Of a stretch of 63,784 bases of DNA, positions 19,070-26,817 are shown one piece after another (the stretch's first letter is position 1; every line of letters begins with the position of its first letter). The notes under the pieces are model-generated. The model was given only the letters and a program-made list of their open reading frames with translations, was not told the origin of the DNA and made no database searches. The stretch comes from Acidobacteriota bacterium (GTDB taxonomy: Bacteria > Acidobacteriota > Terriglobia > Terriglobales > Acidobacteriaceae), in NCBI GenBank assembly GCA_021780075.1, contig JAJXZL010000053.1, positions 1 to 63,784 on the forward strand. The letters run 5' to 3'. The position numbers were made by a program, and so were the translations under genes.

Positions 19070-19912
19070 ATGGATACATCGGAAATGATGACAAGCAGAA
19101 GCAGAAGGCCGCGTCCATCGCCCTTGGACCGCAGGAGCGGCATTCCGCTGTATCACCAGATTCAGCAACGGCTGCTGGAGCAGATCCATTCCGGAGAGCT
19201 CAAGCCGGGAGAGCCACTGCCCTCGATACAGCAGATCGCTACGCGAATGGGCGTCAGCCAGATGACTGTGCGGCAGGCGGTTGGCGCGTTGTGCGAACTG
19301 GGTGTGGTATACAGCCGGCAGGGCAAGGGAACCTTCATCTCCGGCATCAAGCTGGAGAGAGATTTTCGCCAGGTTCTCTCCTTCACGGAAGAGACCTTGG
19401 CGCGGGGAGCGAGGCCCAGTTCCACCCTGCTCTCGTTCCGCATTCAGACGCCCACCCCGGAGGTGAAAGAGGCCCTGGGACTGAGCGAGAGCGATCGCGT
19501 CTTCCATCTTCACAGGGTTCGCAACAGCGACTCGGTTCCTATGGGCATCGAATCCAGTAGCCTGCCCGTGCATCTGTGTCCGAGATTGCTCGAAACCTTC
19601 GATCCAACCACGTCGCTCTATGAAGAGCTGGCCAATCAGTACGGAATCCAGCTGATGGTGACAGACGAGGTGGTGGAGGTGGGGAGCGCAACCACGGAGG
19701 ATGCGCGCCTGCTCCAGATCCCTCCGCAGAGTCCGGTCTTCCTGTTTATGCGCGTCTCGTATCTGGAGGAGGGAACGCCGGCGGAGCATGTGAGATCCGT
19801 TTATCGTGGAGATAAGTACAAGATTGTGAATCGGCTGATGCGCACCAAGCGTGAGCGGTTGGCAGCGCCTATTGCCTCCCCCGCAAAGCCGACGACCGAT
19901 GCGATCGAATGA
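19070..19912 (+). CDS. GntR/HutC-family transcriptional regulator
   Basis: A 280-residue regulator. An N-terminal winged helix (GIPLYHQIQQRLLEQI, LPSIQQIATRMGVSQMTVRQAVGAL, GKGTFI) is followed by a UTRA effector domain (FTEETLARGARPSS, RVFHLHRVRN, SSLPVHLCP, TTSLYEELANQYG, PVFLFMRVSYLEEG). UTRA domains of HutC/NagR type bind small metabolites; NagR (YvoA) responds to amino-sugar phosphates. As the last gene of the murein locus it is likely its local regulator, with GlcNAc-6-P or MurNAc-6-P as a plausible effector (inference). ATG 19070 is used; TTG 19064 with GGAG 6 bases upstream is equally possible. It is about 120 bases after the epimerase gene. Confidence 0.92.
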   Translation: MDTSEMMTSRSRRPRPSPLDRRSGIPLYHQIQQRLLEQIHSGELKPGEPLPSIQQIATRMGVSQMTVRQAVGALCELGVVYSRQGKGTFISGIKLERDFRQVLSFTEETLARGARPSSTLLSFRIQTPTPEVKEALGLSESDRVFHLHRVRNSDSVPMGIESSSLPVHLCPRLLETFDPTTSLYEELANQYGIQLMVTDEVVEVGSATTEDARLLQIPPQSPVFLFMRVSYLEEGTPAEHVRSVYRGDKYKIVNRLMRTKRERLAAPIASPAKPTTDAIE

Positions 19913-19943
19913 TGGGGCGGAGCCGATTTCGCGAGCTGCGGAT

Positions 19944-20156
19944 GGCCGCGTCCTGATCGAAGTCGCGTTCCCGCGCCGCTTCTTTATCGGAGGTCTTAAG
20001 CGAAACCGTCTTGTAGCGGTCGGCCTTCGGCATCTTCATGCGGCAATACCACATGCGATGTTCCACATCGCCGCGCCGGAAGATAATGAGGCCCGGCTTC
20101 AGCTCCCGGAAAATGCCAAAGCCGCTCGAGTCATCGAGACCCCTACTGCCCGCCAT
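19944..20156 (-). pseudogene. Remnant of a tyrosine-type integrase, N-terminal fragment
   Basis: On the minus strand the translation runs ELKPGLIIFRRGDVEHR, MWYCRMKMPKADRYKTVSLKT and SDKEAARERDF, then turns into unrelated sequence. This pattern (Rgd..hrvWycRikvp..dRYkt.SLkT.d..eA) is the arm-binding/SAM-like N-terminal region of phage-type tyrosine recombinases. The catalytic domain is absent, so only about 70 codons remain. It touches the 3' end of the Hfq-like gene and marks a past integration event between the GntR gene and the Hfq-like gene. There is no other integrase sequence in the window. Confidence 0.6.
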
Positions 20157-20481
20157 CGCCTAGCTTGTACATATACTTAATCGCCGATTTATAAATCAGC
20201 GTCTTGGTCCGCCCGCGCACCTTCAGCGCCCGCTGGTCGTACCATTCGATACAGCCTTCCACCCGCTCGCCATCCATCAGCACAATCACCATCGGCGTCT
20301 GCGCCTGAATCTGCTTCTGCAAATAAAACATCTCGGCTGATCGATGAATCGGCTCATCCTCGACGGCATGCGTCGTAAAGCGAAACGGCGTCGGCGCCAC
20401 CCTCGCCTTGCGCTGCGCAGGCTTGGCAGGTGCCACACTGCTCTCATGTTCACTGCCGTTCAGGGTTACTGGACTGATCAT
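20143..20481 (-). CDS. Divergent Hfq-like RNA-binding (Sm-fold) protein
   Basis: A 112-residue protein starting at ATG 20481, with GGGAGG 9 bases upstream; a longer open frame adds unsupported residues. After a polar N-terminal extension of about 50 residues comes an Sm1-like segment (FYLQKQIQAQTPMVIVLMDG, ERVEGCIEWYDQRALKVRG) and an Sm2-like end (KTLIYKSAIKYMYKL). This resembles Hfq (FLN..R....V.VFL.NG..L.G.I..FD.....L, then YKHAIST), with YKSAIKY in place of the YKHAIS signature. Hfq pairs sRNAs with mRNAs; here the proximal-site His is replaced, so RNA preference may differ. The N-terminal extension is unusual because bacterial Hfq normally extends at the C terminus. Confidence 0.7.
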   Translation of the reverse strand: MISPVTLNGSEHESSVAPAKPAQRKARVAPTPFRFTTHAVEDEPIHRSAEMFYLQKQIQAQTPMVIVLMDGERVEGCIEWYDQRALKVRGRTKTLIYKSAIKYMYKLGDGGQ

Positions 20482-20741
20482 TGCCGCCGTCCTCCCTTGG
20501 GGAAGTGAGACTTCACATCGCAACAGACACAGCATGCTGCACTATGCACGCACGCCGAAGAAGACAAAGCTCCCGGCTCAGGGAGTCCCTGTTCTGTGCC
20601 GCTTTCCCAGCGGTGCGTGTACCTGTTTGTACTCAGAAAGATGCCCGCCGGACGGCCGGGGTTGCATTGGCTCGCTGGAGAAAGCCCGCTTCGCTCCCGT
20701 TCCAGCCTCGCGCATCATCAGGAATGGCAGCGCCTTACCGC
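20482..20741. other. Non-coding gap, nothing recognised
   Basis: About 260 bases between the start of the Hfq-like gene and the end of holB. No conserved coding frame, tRNA or clear terminator is apparent. Confidence 0.4.
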
Positions 20742-21842
20742 TCAGCGCTCACCCAGGCTCACCGCCATCGCATCCAGCGAGAGCGACCGCAGCAGGTTCC
20801 GCCGCATGCCCTGCTCCACCTGCCCCAGCGCCCGTGCCGCTCCGTCAATCCAGTCCACGGTAAGCCCCTGCGCCAGCCGCTGCAGTTCCGCCGTCATATC
20901 CACATTGCGCGCCAGTTGCGGCGTTCCCGCCAGTACCAGCAGCAGGTCTTCCAGCAGCGCGCCCAGCGCCCGCAACAGGCTCACCGTCTTCTCCTGCCCG
21001 TCCGCCCCGGCGCGATACGTCTCCGTCACGCGGAAAAGCTGCGAGTAGTCCGGCTCCCTCAGCGCCGTCCGCAGCACCACCAGCGCATCCTGCCGGCTCG
21101 CCTGATACGCCGCCAAATCCAGCGTCAGCGCCCGTCCCACCGCGCCCTCGGCCAACCGCGCCACCAGCGCCCGGTCCTCGCGCTTCATCTGCGGCCTGCG
21201 CTCCAGCAGCAGCGCCTCCAGTTCCGCCGACGGCAGCGGTCCCAGCCTGTGCATCACCGCCCGCGAGCGAATCGTCGGCAGCAGCTCCTGCGGATTCTCC
21301 GCCAGCAGAATCAGCGACGCATGTTCCGGCGGCTCCTCCAGCACCTTCAGCAGGCTGTTTGCCGCCTCCTTCATAAATGCGGACGACGTGAAAATCGTGA
21401 TCGAGCGCCGCGCATCCGTGGGCGGCCGGTACCATGCCACGTGAATCACTTGCCGCACCTGCCCCAGCTTGATCAGCAACTGCGGCGGGTCCGGCGGCAC
21501 AATCAGCACATCCGGGTGCGTCTGGATAAGAATCCGCGTCTCGCGCTTGTCGGCGTCGCGCATCTCCTCGCGCGCCTCCACCGCCTCCGCCACGCGCTCT
21601 TCCAGGTTCGCCGCATCGCCAATCCGCTCGCAGTTCCGGCAGCGTCCGCAGAAGTCCGGCAGCCCCTCTGTCTCCGCCTTCTCCAGGCAGTTCACCGCGC
21701 GCGCCAGCATCAGCGCCAGCGTGTACTTGCCCGCGCCCTTCGGCCCCGCCAGAATCATCGCCTGCGGAAACCGCCCCGCCGCAATGCTCTCCCGCAGCCG
21801 CCTCACCGTCGCCGAATTGCCCAGAAAATCCTTGAAGCCCAC
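20742..21842 (-). CDS. holB: DNA polymerase III delta-prime-like clamp-loader subunit
   Basis: A 366-residue AAA+ protein of the replicative clamp loader. The N terminus carries GNSATVRRLRESI and a Walker A loop GPKGAGKYT; Tyr follows the invariant Lys. A zinc cluster CGRCRNC follows, then the sensor-1 region with FMKEAANSLLKVLEEPPEHASLILL and the arginine-finger SRC-like element TIRSRA. These are diagnostic of delta prime/gamma-type subunits, and the overall length fits holB. A family-atypical insert of about 30 residues (ERVAEAVEAREEMRDADK) follows the zinc cluster. It is divergent from the ABC transporter gene with about 125 bases between. Confidence 0.9.
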   Translation of the reverse strand: MGFKDFLGNSATVRRLRESIAAGRFPQAMILAGPKGAGKYTLALMLARAVNCLEKAETEGLPDFCGRCRNCERIGDAANLEERVAEAVEAREEMRDADKRETRILIQTHPDVLIVPPDPPQLLIKLGQVRQVIHVAWYRPPTDARRSITIFTSSAFMKEAANSLLKVLEEPPEHASLILLAENPQELLPTIRSRAVMHRLGPLPSAELEALLLERRPQMKREDRALVARLAEGAVGRALTLDLAAYQASRQDALVVLRTALREPDYSQLFRVTETYRAGADGQEKTVSLLRALGALLEDLLLVLAGTPQLARNVDMTAELQRLAQGLTVDWIDGAARALGQVEQGMRRNLLRSLSLDAMAVSLGER

Positions 21843-21968
21843 GTTTCGAGGCTATTGCATCTGCGCGGCAGTGTCGAGCCGCCATCCCGCGCCCGCCAAC
21901 CTTTCCCCGCTGCCCGAAACCTTTCTCCATCCTGCCCGTACAATACATACAGGAAGCCAACCCCACCC

Positions 21969-24098
21969 ATGGCGGACCAAGCGAAAACTCAGCCCGATCA
22001 GAAACTGCCCGAGCCGCCCAGGCCGCAGGTCCGCAAGCCCGACGACGACACCGTCGGCAAGGTCTATGACTCGCGCCTCATGCGCCGTCTCGGCCACTAT
22101 GTGCTTCCCTACTGGTGGCAGGCCGCCATCTCCTCCGTCGCCGTCTCCCTCAAGTCCCTCAGTGACGTTGCCGGCCCCTACCTCGTCAAGGTCGCCCTCG
22201 ACCGCTACCTCACCGGCAAGCCCGGCCCCGCCACCAATTGGCTCACGCGCCGGCTCCCCGTCGATCCCGTGAAAGGCGTCACTGCGCTTGCGGGCATTTA
22301 CCTGGTCGCGCTCCTCTCCGCCTATCTCTTTGAATTCATCCAGACCTACCTCATGCAGTGGACCGGCCAGAAAATCATGTTCGACCTGCGCCGCGACATC
22401 TTCCGCCACATGCAGCGCATGCACATCGGATTCTTTGACACCCACGCCGTCGGCCGCCTCGTCACCCGCATCACCTCGGACGTTGACGCCATCAATGACA
22501 TGTTCACCGGCGGCATCCTCGCCATCGTCGACGACTTCTTCACCCTCTCCATCATGGCCGCCGTCATGCTCAGCATCAACTGGTGGCTGGCCCTGCTGGC
22601 CTTCGCCGTCCTGCCGCTCATCCTCATCGTCACGCGACTCTTCCGCGACCACGTCCGCGAAAGCTACCGCCGTGTCCGCGCCGCCATCGCCCGCATCAAC
22701 AGCTTCACCCAGGAGCACGTCAGCGGCATGAGCATTGTCCAGCTCTTCAACCGCGAGCAGCGCGCTTACAACGACTTTGAGGCCGTCAACCGCCTGCACA
22801 TGATCGCCTTCAAGGACACGATCTTCGCCTACGCCCTCTACTACCCCGCCGTCGAGCTCCTCTCCTCCATCGCCATCGCCCTCGTCATCTGGCGCGGAGG
22901 CTTCGGCGTCCTCTCCGGCTCCGTCACCATCGGCGTCCTCGCCATGTTCAACATGTACTCCCAGCGCTTCTGGCGCCCCATCCAGGACCTCAGCGATAAA
23001 TACAACATCCTCCAGGCCGCCATGGCAGCCTGCGAACGCATCTTCAAGCTCCTCGATACACCGCCGGAAATCGTCAACCCCGCCCACCCCATCCACGGCG
23101 ACGGCAGCAACCGCATCGAGTTCCGCCACGTCTGGTTCACCTACCAGAAGCTCACTCCCGCCCAGCACGCCGCCATACAAGAGGCCACCCGCTCCACCGG
23201 GAGCACTGACCTGAAGAGCACAGACCTAAAGGAGAGCGCGGCCATGCAGGGTACGGGCTCGAAGGGTACGGGCTTCAGCCCGTACATAAGCCCCGCCCAG
23301 TCAGCAGGGGCTTTAGCCCCTGAGGAAACAGCCGCCGCCCTTGCCGCCCTCCCCGACATCGACTGGATCCTCAAGGATGTCTCCTTCACCATCGAGCCCG
23401 GCCAGACCGTCGCCATCGTCGGCCACACCGGAGCCGGCAAAACCACCCTCACCAGCCTCATGATGCGCTTCTACGACGTCACCGCCGGCCAGATCCTCAT
23501 CGACGGCGTCGACCTCCGCGAGCACGACCTCACCGCCCTCCGCCAGCACTTCGCCGTCGTCCTCCAGGATCCTTTCCTCTTCACCGGCACACTGGCTGAG
23601 AACATCCGCCTCGGCAACGAGGAAATCACGGAGGAAGCCCTCCGCCGCGCCGCCCGCGACGTCAATGTCCTCGACTTCATCGAGCGCCTCCCCGGCGGCT
23701 TCGACGAGCCCGTCCGCGAGCGCGGATCCTCGCTCTCCACCGGCCAGAAGCAGCTCATCAACTTCGCCCGCGCCCTCGCCTACAACCCCCGCATCCTCAT
23801 CCTCGACGAGGCCACCTCCAGCGTCGATACAGACACCGAGCTGCGCATCCGCGGCGCGCTCGAGCGCATGGTCGAAGGCCGCACCAGCGTCCTCATCGCC
23901 CACCGCCTCTCCACCGTCCAGCGCGCAGACACCATCCTCGTCATGCACAAAGGCCAGCTCCGCGAAATGGGCTCCCACCAGGAACTCCTCGCCCACCGCG
24001 GCCTCTACTGGAAGCTCTACCAGCTCCAGTACAAGGACCAGGAGATGAGCAGCCTTCCCACCCCACCCCCCGAACCCTCCATCGCCCCGGCGATGTAG
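21969..24098 (+). CDS. ABC exporter half-transporter (MdlB/LmrA type) carrying an in-frame REP-like insertion
   Basis: A 709-residue fusion of membrane domain and ATPase, likely exporting lipids or hydrophobic compounds. The membrane part covers about residues 40-340 (YWWQAAISSVAVSLKSLSDV, QTYLMQWTGQKIMFDLRRDIF, DTHAVGRLVTRITSDVDAIN). The nucleotide-binding domain shows GHTGAGKTT (from residue 485), the signature LSTGQKQ, Walker B ILILDEATSSVD and the switch AHRLST. Between NBD strands HVWFTYQ and WILKDVSF lies an extra segment of about 65 residues, Thr/Ser/Gly/Ala-rich, whose DNA contains two REP-like hairpins. Most relatives have about 580-640 residues, so the insert explains the excess. 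The open frame extends far upstream to 20481, but ATG 21969 is where family similarity starts. Confidence 0.93.
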   Translation: MADQAKTQPDQKLPEPPRPQVRKPDDDTVGKVYDSRLMRRLGHYVLPYWWQAAISSVAVSLKSLSDVAGPYLVKVALDRYLTGKPGPATNWLTRRLPVDPVKGVTALAGIYLVALLSAYLFEFIQTYLMQWTGQKIMFDLRRDIFRHMQRMHIGFFDTHAVGRLVTRITSDVDAINDMFTGGILAIVDDFFTLSIMAAVMLSINWWLALLAFAVLPLILIVTRLFRDHVRESYRRVRAAIARINSFTQEHVSGMSIVQLFNREQRAYNDFEAVNRLHMIAFKDTIFAYALYYPAVELLSSIAIALVIWRGGFGVLSGSVTIGVLAMFNMYSQRFWRPIQDLSDKYNILQAAMAACERIFKLLDTPPEIVNPAHPIHGDGSNRIEFRHVWFTYQKLTPAQHAAIQEATRSTGSTDLKSTDLKESAAMQGTGSKGTGFSPYISPAQSAGALAPEETAAALAALPDIDWILKDVSFTIEPGQTVAIVGHTGAGKTTLTSLMMRFYDVTAGQILIDGVDLREHDLTALRQHFAVVLQDPFLFTGTLAENIRLGNEEITEEALRRAARDVNVLDFIERLPGGFDEPVRERGSSLSTGQKQLINFARALAYNPRILILDEATSSVDTDTELRIRGALERMVEGRTSVLIAHRLSTVQRADTILVMHKGQLREMGSHQELLAHRGLYWKLYQLQYKDQEMSSLPTPPPEPSIAPAM
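23266..23322 (+). repeat. Twin REP-like hairpins inside the ABC transporter gene
   Basis: Two perfect small palindromes: GTACGGGCT-TC-AGCCCGTAC at 23266-23285 (9-bp stem) and CAGGGGCT-TT-AGCCCCTG at 23305-23322 (8-bp stem), separated by about 19 bases. A partial copy, GGTACGGGCT, precedes them at about 23250. The GGGCTTCAGCCC and GGGGCTTTAGCCCC cores are typical of acidobacterial intergenic repeats (recalled, not searched). Here they are translated in frame. Confidence 0.7.
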
Positions 24099-24208
24099 TG
24101 CGCGTCCTACGCCCCACACCCGAAACTGGCATTCACCACAACTCCAACAAATCCGCCCCAATCGCAAGAAGCCGAATGCGTACGCGACCTCGCGTCAACA
24201 AGGAATGT

Positions 24209-26173
24209 TCAATTGAGTGCTGGAATCCCACAGGTACGAAGATACTCATATGTGCCGTCATAGAAAGACTGTGGGCGCGTGTGATCTGATGCATCGCCCT
24301 TTGGAACAAAGAGGATCATCCCCTGTCGCGCGCGCGTCATGATCACTCGATATGCGTTCTTTAGGTATAACCGTCTGGATGTGTCATTGATGGATTGCCA
24401 CTTTGAGCCCTTAAAGGACTGGCAAATCCACTCTCCATGCTTGTGATGAAAGTCTCCATCCCAACAAACACCTACCCAGTCCAGTTCCAAGCCTTGGACG
24501 AGAAACTCGCTCGCGACATCCTCTAAATAGTAGGAGGATCTAACATCTGTGCTCGGATTCAGAAACCAGTGGGTCGGATCAATCTCAGCTTTGATGTACA
24601 CCCCATCAGGGCGGAGTCTTTGCGCACCCGACGACGCTACCAAACCAAATCGCTCTGTTCCTCTGGCGCGCCTACGAAGCCAAGCCTTGGCGATTCCAAT
24701 GTCACGCGTTAAAACGATGGGATAAGCTGCCTGTATCTTCTCGTAAGCGACCCGCGCTCGCTCCGGCTCGTTAGCGATAATGTAGCCGACACACTCTGAC
24801 AAGGCTTCTGCACGGAACGACCGCATGGAAACGGCCAGATGCAGGTTTTCGTCTGAGCGAACACGTGGCGATTCAAGAAACTTCTCCACCTGGTCTTTTG
24901 TTCCATATTCCGGCAGCACGATACGTGGTGAAACATGAACTTCCCAACAGGGGAAGCGCGCCTCAAGAGCATTAATCCATTCAGAGATGCCGGCCTCTCC
25001 CGTGTTGATCTCTTGGCCGCCGCCGACAAGACATACGACCGTACACCAGTCTGGATGCCTATCCATCACACTCATAAGGAACTCAGGCTCCGACATATCG
25101 AAGTCCGCTAACCCTCGCTTTCGCTGCATGAATTGCGAGGTCTGCTCGCGGGTCCAAGCCCGTTGCGCTTCGTCGAATACGACGACCTTCTCAAGGGGGA
25201 TATCGAGATTGCCAACGTAATCGTCCCGAAAGTGATGAATATTCTGTACGAAGCTGCGCACATCACGCTCCGCGGTCTTTTTCGAGACACCATCGCGCTG
25301 AGCTTTGTCGCGAGCAAGGGCCTCACGGAGCACTGCAACAAGCGGACCATTGCCAGACAGAAATACGGCATGCTCGTCGTGGTGCTCTTCCGAACGCTTG
25401 GTGGCAAAATTTAGCCCGGCTAGCGTCTTACCCGAGCCGGGTACACCAGTCACAAAGCAGATGGCTTTCTTGCGGTTCAGGCGTGCTCCATCAATTACCG
25501 CGCTTACGCTTGCGCCCGTCTCCTGCAGGTTCTTCGCACCGGCATCTGTTCGAGAAATGTCAGTCACCCGGTGCGTGCGATATAGAATTTCTGCGGCTTC
25601 AACGATAGTCGGCGTCGGCTTGTAGCCCTTGGCCATCCACTTGTCAATGTCAAGCGTGGGAAAAGTCCACCCAGCACAAATCTCGCTGATTAAAGCTCCT
25701 AAGTCAGCACCGTTTGTTCTTACCGGCTCAGCGACCAAATCATCGGCAAACTTGAGTTCTGGTGTTGGCTGAGATTCAGCGTTGGTGGCAACAAGCACCG
25801 GAACGATTGGAACGTCATGGCTCCCCTCATGAAAATTCTTAAGGTCCAGGGCATAGTCTTCGACTTGATCGAGGGCGTTTGATGCATGGCTGCTTGCCCC
25901 TGCCTTAAACTCGATGACGAAGACAATGTTGTCCACTAACAGTACGGCATCAGCACGCTTACCCATTCTCGGGATGTAGAACTCTAGAAAGATTCGCCCC
26001 TGCGATCGACTTGCCAACGCAGACTTTAGAATAGTGATCTGTTGAAGCCAAGCCCACCGTTGTTGTTCCTCCAGCGCGTGATGATGCTCCGTTGTCAGCA
26101 CACCAAGAATGCGCTCAGAATTGTCTTCGATAAAGGTGCTAAGGGGCACGCTGTAATAGGCCCGAATCGGCAT
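24209..26173 (-). CDS. DUF2075-type ATPase/helicase with N-terminal PD-(D/E)XK nuclease-like domain
   Basis: A 654-residue protein. Residues about 60-110 show a nuclease-like core: KRADAVLL (Asp75), then VIEFKAG (Glu88, Lys90), the D...ExK pattern of restriction-type endonucleases. The DUF2075 P-loop domain follows: GVPGSGKT at 243-250, VVVFDEAQRAW (Walker B-like DEAQ at 334-337), a VCLVGGGQEIN motif and, near the C terminus, NAYRVIMTRARQGMILFVP, the SF1-helicase motif VI region. Family members are P-loop proteins of unknown or defence-related function. The gene is isolated, has codon use and base composition visibly less GC-rich than its neighbours, and lies next to a toxin-antitoxin pair. 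A role in phage or plasmid defence is plausible but unproven. Confidence 0.82.
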   Translation of the reverse strand: MPIRAYYSVPLSTFIEDNSERILGVLTTEHHHALEEQQRWAWLQQITILKSALASRSQGRIFLEFYIPRMGKRADAVLLVDNIVFVIEFKAGASSHASNALDQVEDYALDLKNFHEGSHDVPIVPVLVATNAESQPTPELKFADDLVAEPVRTNGADLGALISEICAGWTFPTLDIDKWMAKGYKPTPTIVEAAEILYRTHRVTDISRTDAGAKNLQETGASVSAVIDGARLNRKKAICFVTGVPGSGKTLAGLNFATKRSEEHHDEHAVFLSGNGPLVAVLREALARDKAQRDGVSKKTAERDVRSFVQNIHHFRDDYVGNLDIPLEKVVVFDEAQRAWTREQTSQFMQRKRGLADFDMSEPEFLMSVMDRHPDWCTVVCLVGGGQEINTGEAGISEWINALEARFPCWEVHVSPRIVLPEYGTKDQVEKFLESPRVRSDENLHLAVSMRSFRAEALSECVGYIIANEPERARVAYEKIQAAYPIVLTRDIGIAKAWLRRRARGTERFGLVASSGAQRLRPDGVYIKAEIDPTHWFLNPSTDVRSSYYLEDVASEFLVQGLELDWVGVCWDGDFHHKHGEWICQSFKGSKWQSINDTSRRLYLKNAYRVIMTRARQGMILFVPKGDASDHTRPQSFYDGTYEYLRTCGIPALN

Positions 26174-26308
26174 TCCAATGCCTCACGTGTACGGCTTTTC
26201 GTTTGTCTGAATCTCAAACGCTCAATCAGCAGAGCTGGCAATGTTGCGAGAGATAAAGTCGAACTGGCACAGACAGGTAGCAACCAGGATACATGGCAGA
26301 CCACCCCC

Positions 26309-26434
26309 GGTTGCCCCACCTTTTCCGCGCTCTCTGCGGAAAGGGTGCGCTCGCAAAAATTTCTTCCGCCAACTTTGCAGATCATTTCCCCCGTTTATCG
26401 CACAATGAACATAGAGCCAATCCTGCCCGCACCC
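26309..26434 (+). repeat. Dispersed repeat copy 1 (hairpin plus GCACAAT tail)
   Basis: The unit runs GGTTGCCCCACC, a hairpin (TTTTCCGC-GCTCTCT-GCGGAAAG), GCTCGCAAAAATTTCTTCCG, CTTTGCAGATCATTTCCCCC, then CGCACAAT and CCAATCCTGCCCGC. Copy 2 begins about 180 bases further on with only a few mismatches. Confidence 0.85.
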
Positions 26435-26487
26435 GCGCAGCAAAGCTGGCAGCTAAAAGCTAGAGGCTAGCGGCTAAGGGGTCCCCG

Positions 26488-26613
26488 GGTTGCCCCACCC
26501 TTTTCCGCGCTCTCTGCGGAAAGGGTGGGCTCGCAAAAATTCTTCCGCAGACTTTGCAGATCATTTCCCCCGTTTATCGCACAATAAACATAGAGCCAAT
26601 CCTGCCCGTGCTC
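26488..26613 (+). repeat. Dispersed repeat copy 2
   Basis: Nearly identical to copy 1 across the whole unit, with single-base differences such as CACCCTTTTCC for CACCTTTTCC and AATAAACA for AATGAACA. The spacer between copies (CAGCTAAAAGCTAGAGGCTAG) has a weaker echo after copy 2 (GGTAGCTAAGGGCTGGCGG), suggesting a tandem duplication of a larger unit of about 180 bases. Confidence 0.85.
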
Positions 26614-26738
26614 GCACAGAATGGTCGGGGCTGGTAGCTAAGGGCTGGCGGCTGGGGGCCCCCCCCACCCCCCCTGCAAAATTGATTTGCAGTTTTCCGC
26701 AGAACGCTTGCAGATTATTTTGAGCCTTGATGAACGAG

Positions 26739-26755
26739 CGCATCACTCCTGCGGC
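26739..26755. repeat. Left copy of a 17-bp direct repeat bounding higBA
   Basis: CGCATCACTCCTGCGGC occurs here and again at 27467-27483. The flanking bases differ at both ends, so the match is exactly 17 bp. The right copy encodes the last codons and stop of the TMEM175-like gene. Confidence 0.75.
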
Positions 26756-26781
26756 CGGGCCTTCTCCTCTACGTACTATGC

Positions 26782-26810
26782 TTGACATATAACGGATACC
26801 GTTATACCCT
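26782..26810 (+). promoter_or_regulatory. higBA promoter with embedded 19-bp palindromic operator
   Basis: TTGACA (26782-26787) precedes a perfect 8-3-8 inverted repeat, TATAACGG-ATA-CCGTTATA (26788-26806), which fills the -35/-10 spacer and overlaps the -10 area. TTAACG...CGTTAA-like palindromes are known HigA/GraA operators, so this is almost surely the autoregulatory site of the antitoxin encoded downstream. Transcription would start close to the higB GTG. Confidence 0.8.
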
Positions 26811-26817
26811 CAAAAGG

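Larger units (their letters stand above)
26174..26787. other. Repeat-rich non-coding region upstream of higBA
   Basis: No credible gene. It contains two near-identical copies of a repeat of about 125 bases (separate entries), a third fragment near 26693-26720 (TTTCCGCAGAACGCTTGCAG, then ATTATTTTGAG), and short GGCTAGCGGCTAAGG-type tracts between them. Confidence 0.6.

Noticed and set aside
20481..21968. Nearly 500-codon upstream extension of the ABC transporter frame
   Set aside because: It runs antisense through holB, whose minus-strand protein is clearly real; the extension is Arg/Gln-rich shadow sequence, and transporter similarity starts at 21969.
21852..23180. 442-codon acidic minus-strand frame opposite the ABC transporter
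   Set aside because: Asp/Glu/Gly/Val-rich shadow of the coding strand with no family pattern.
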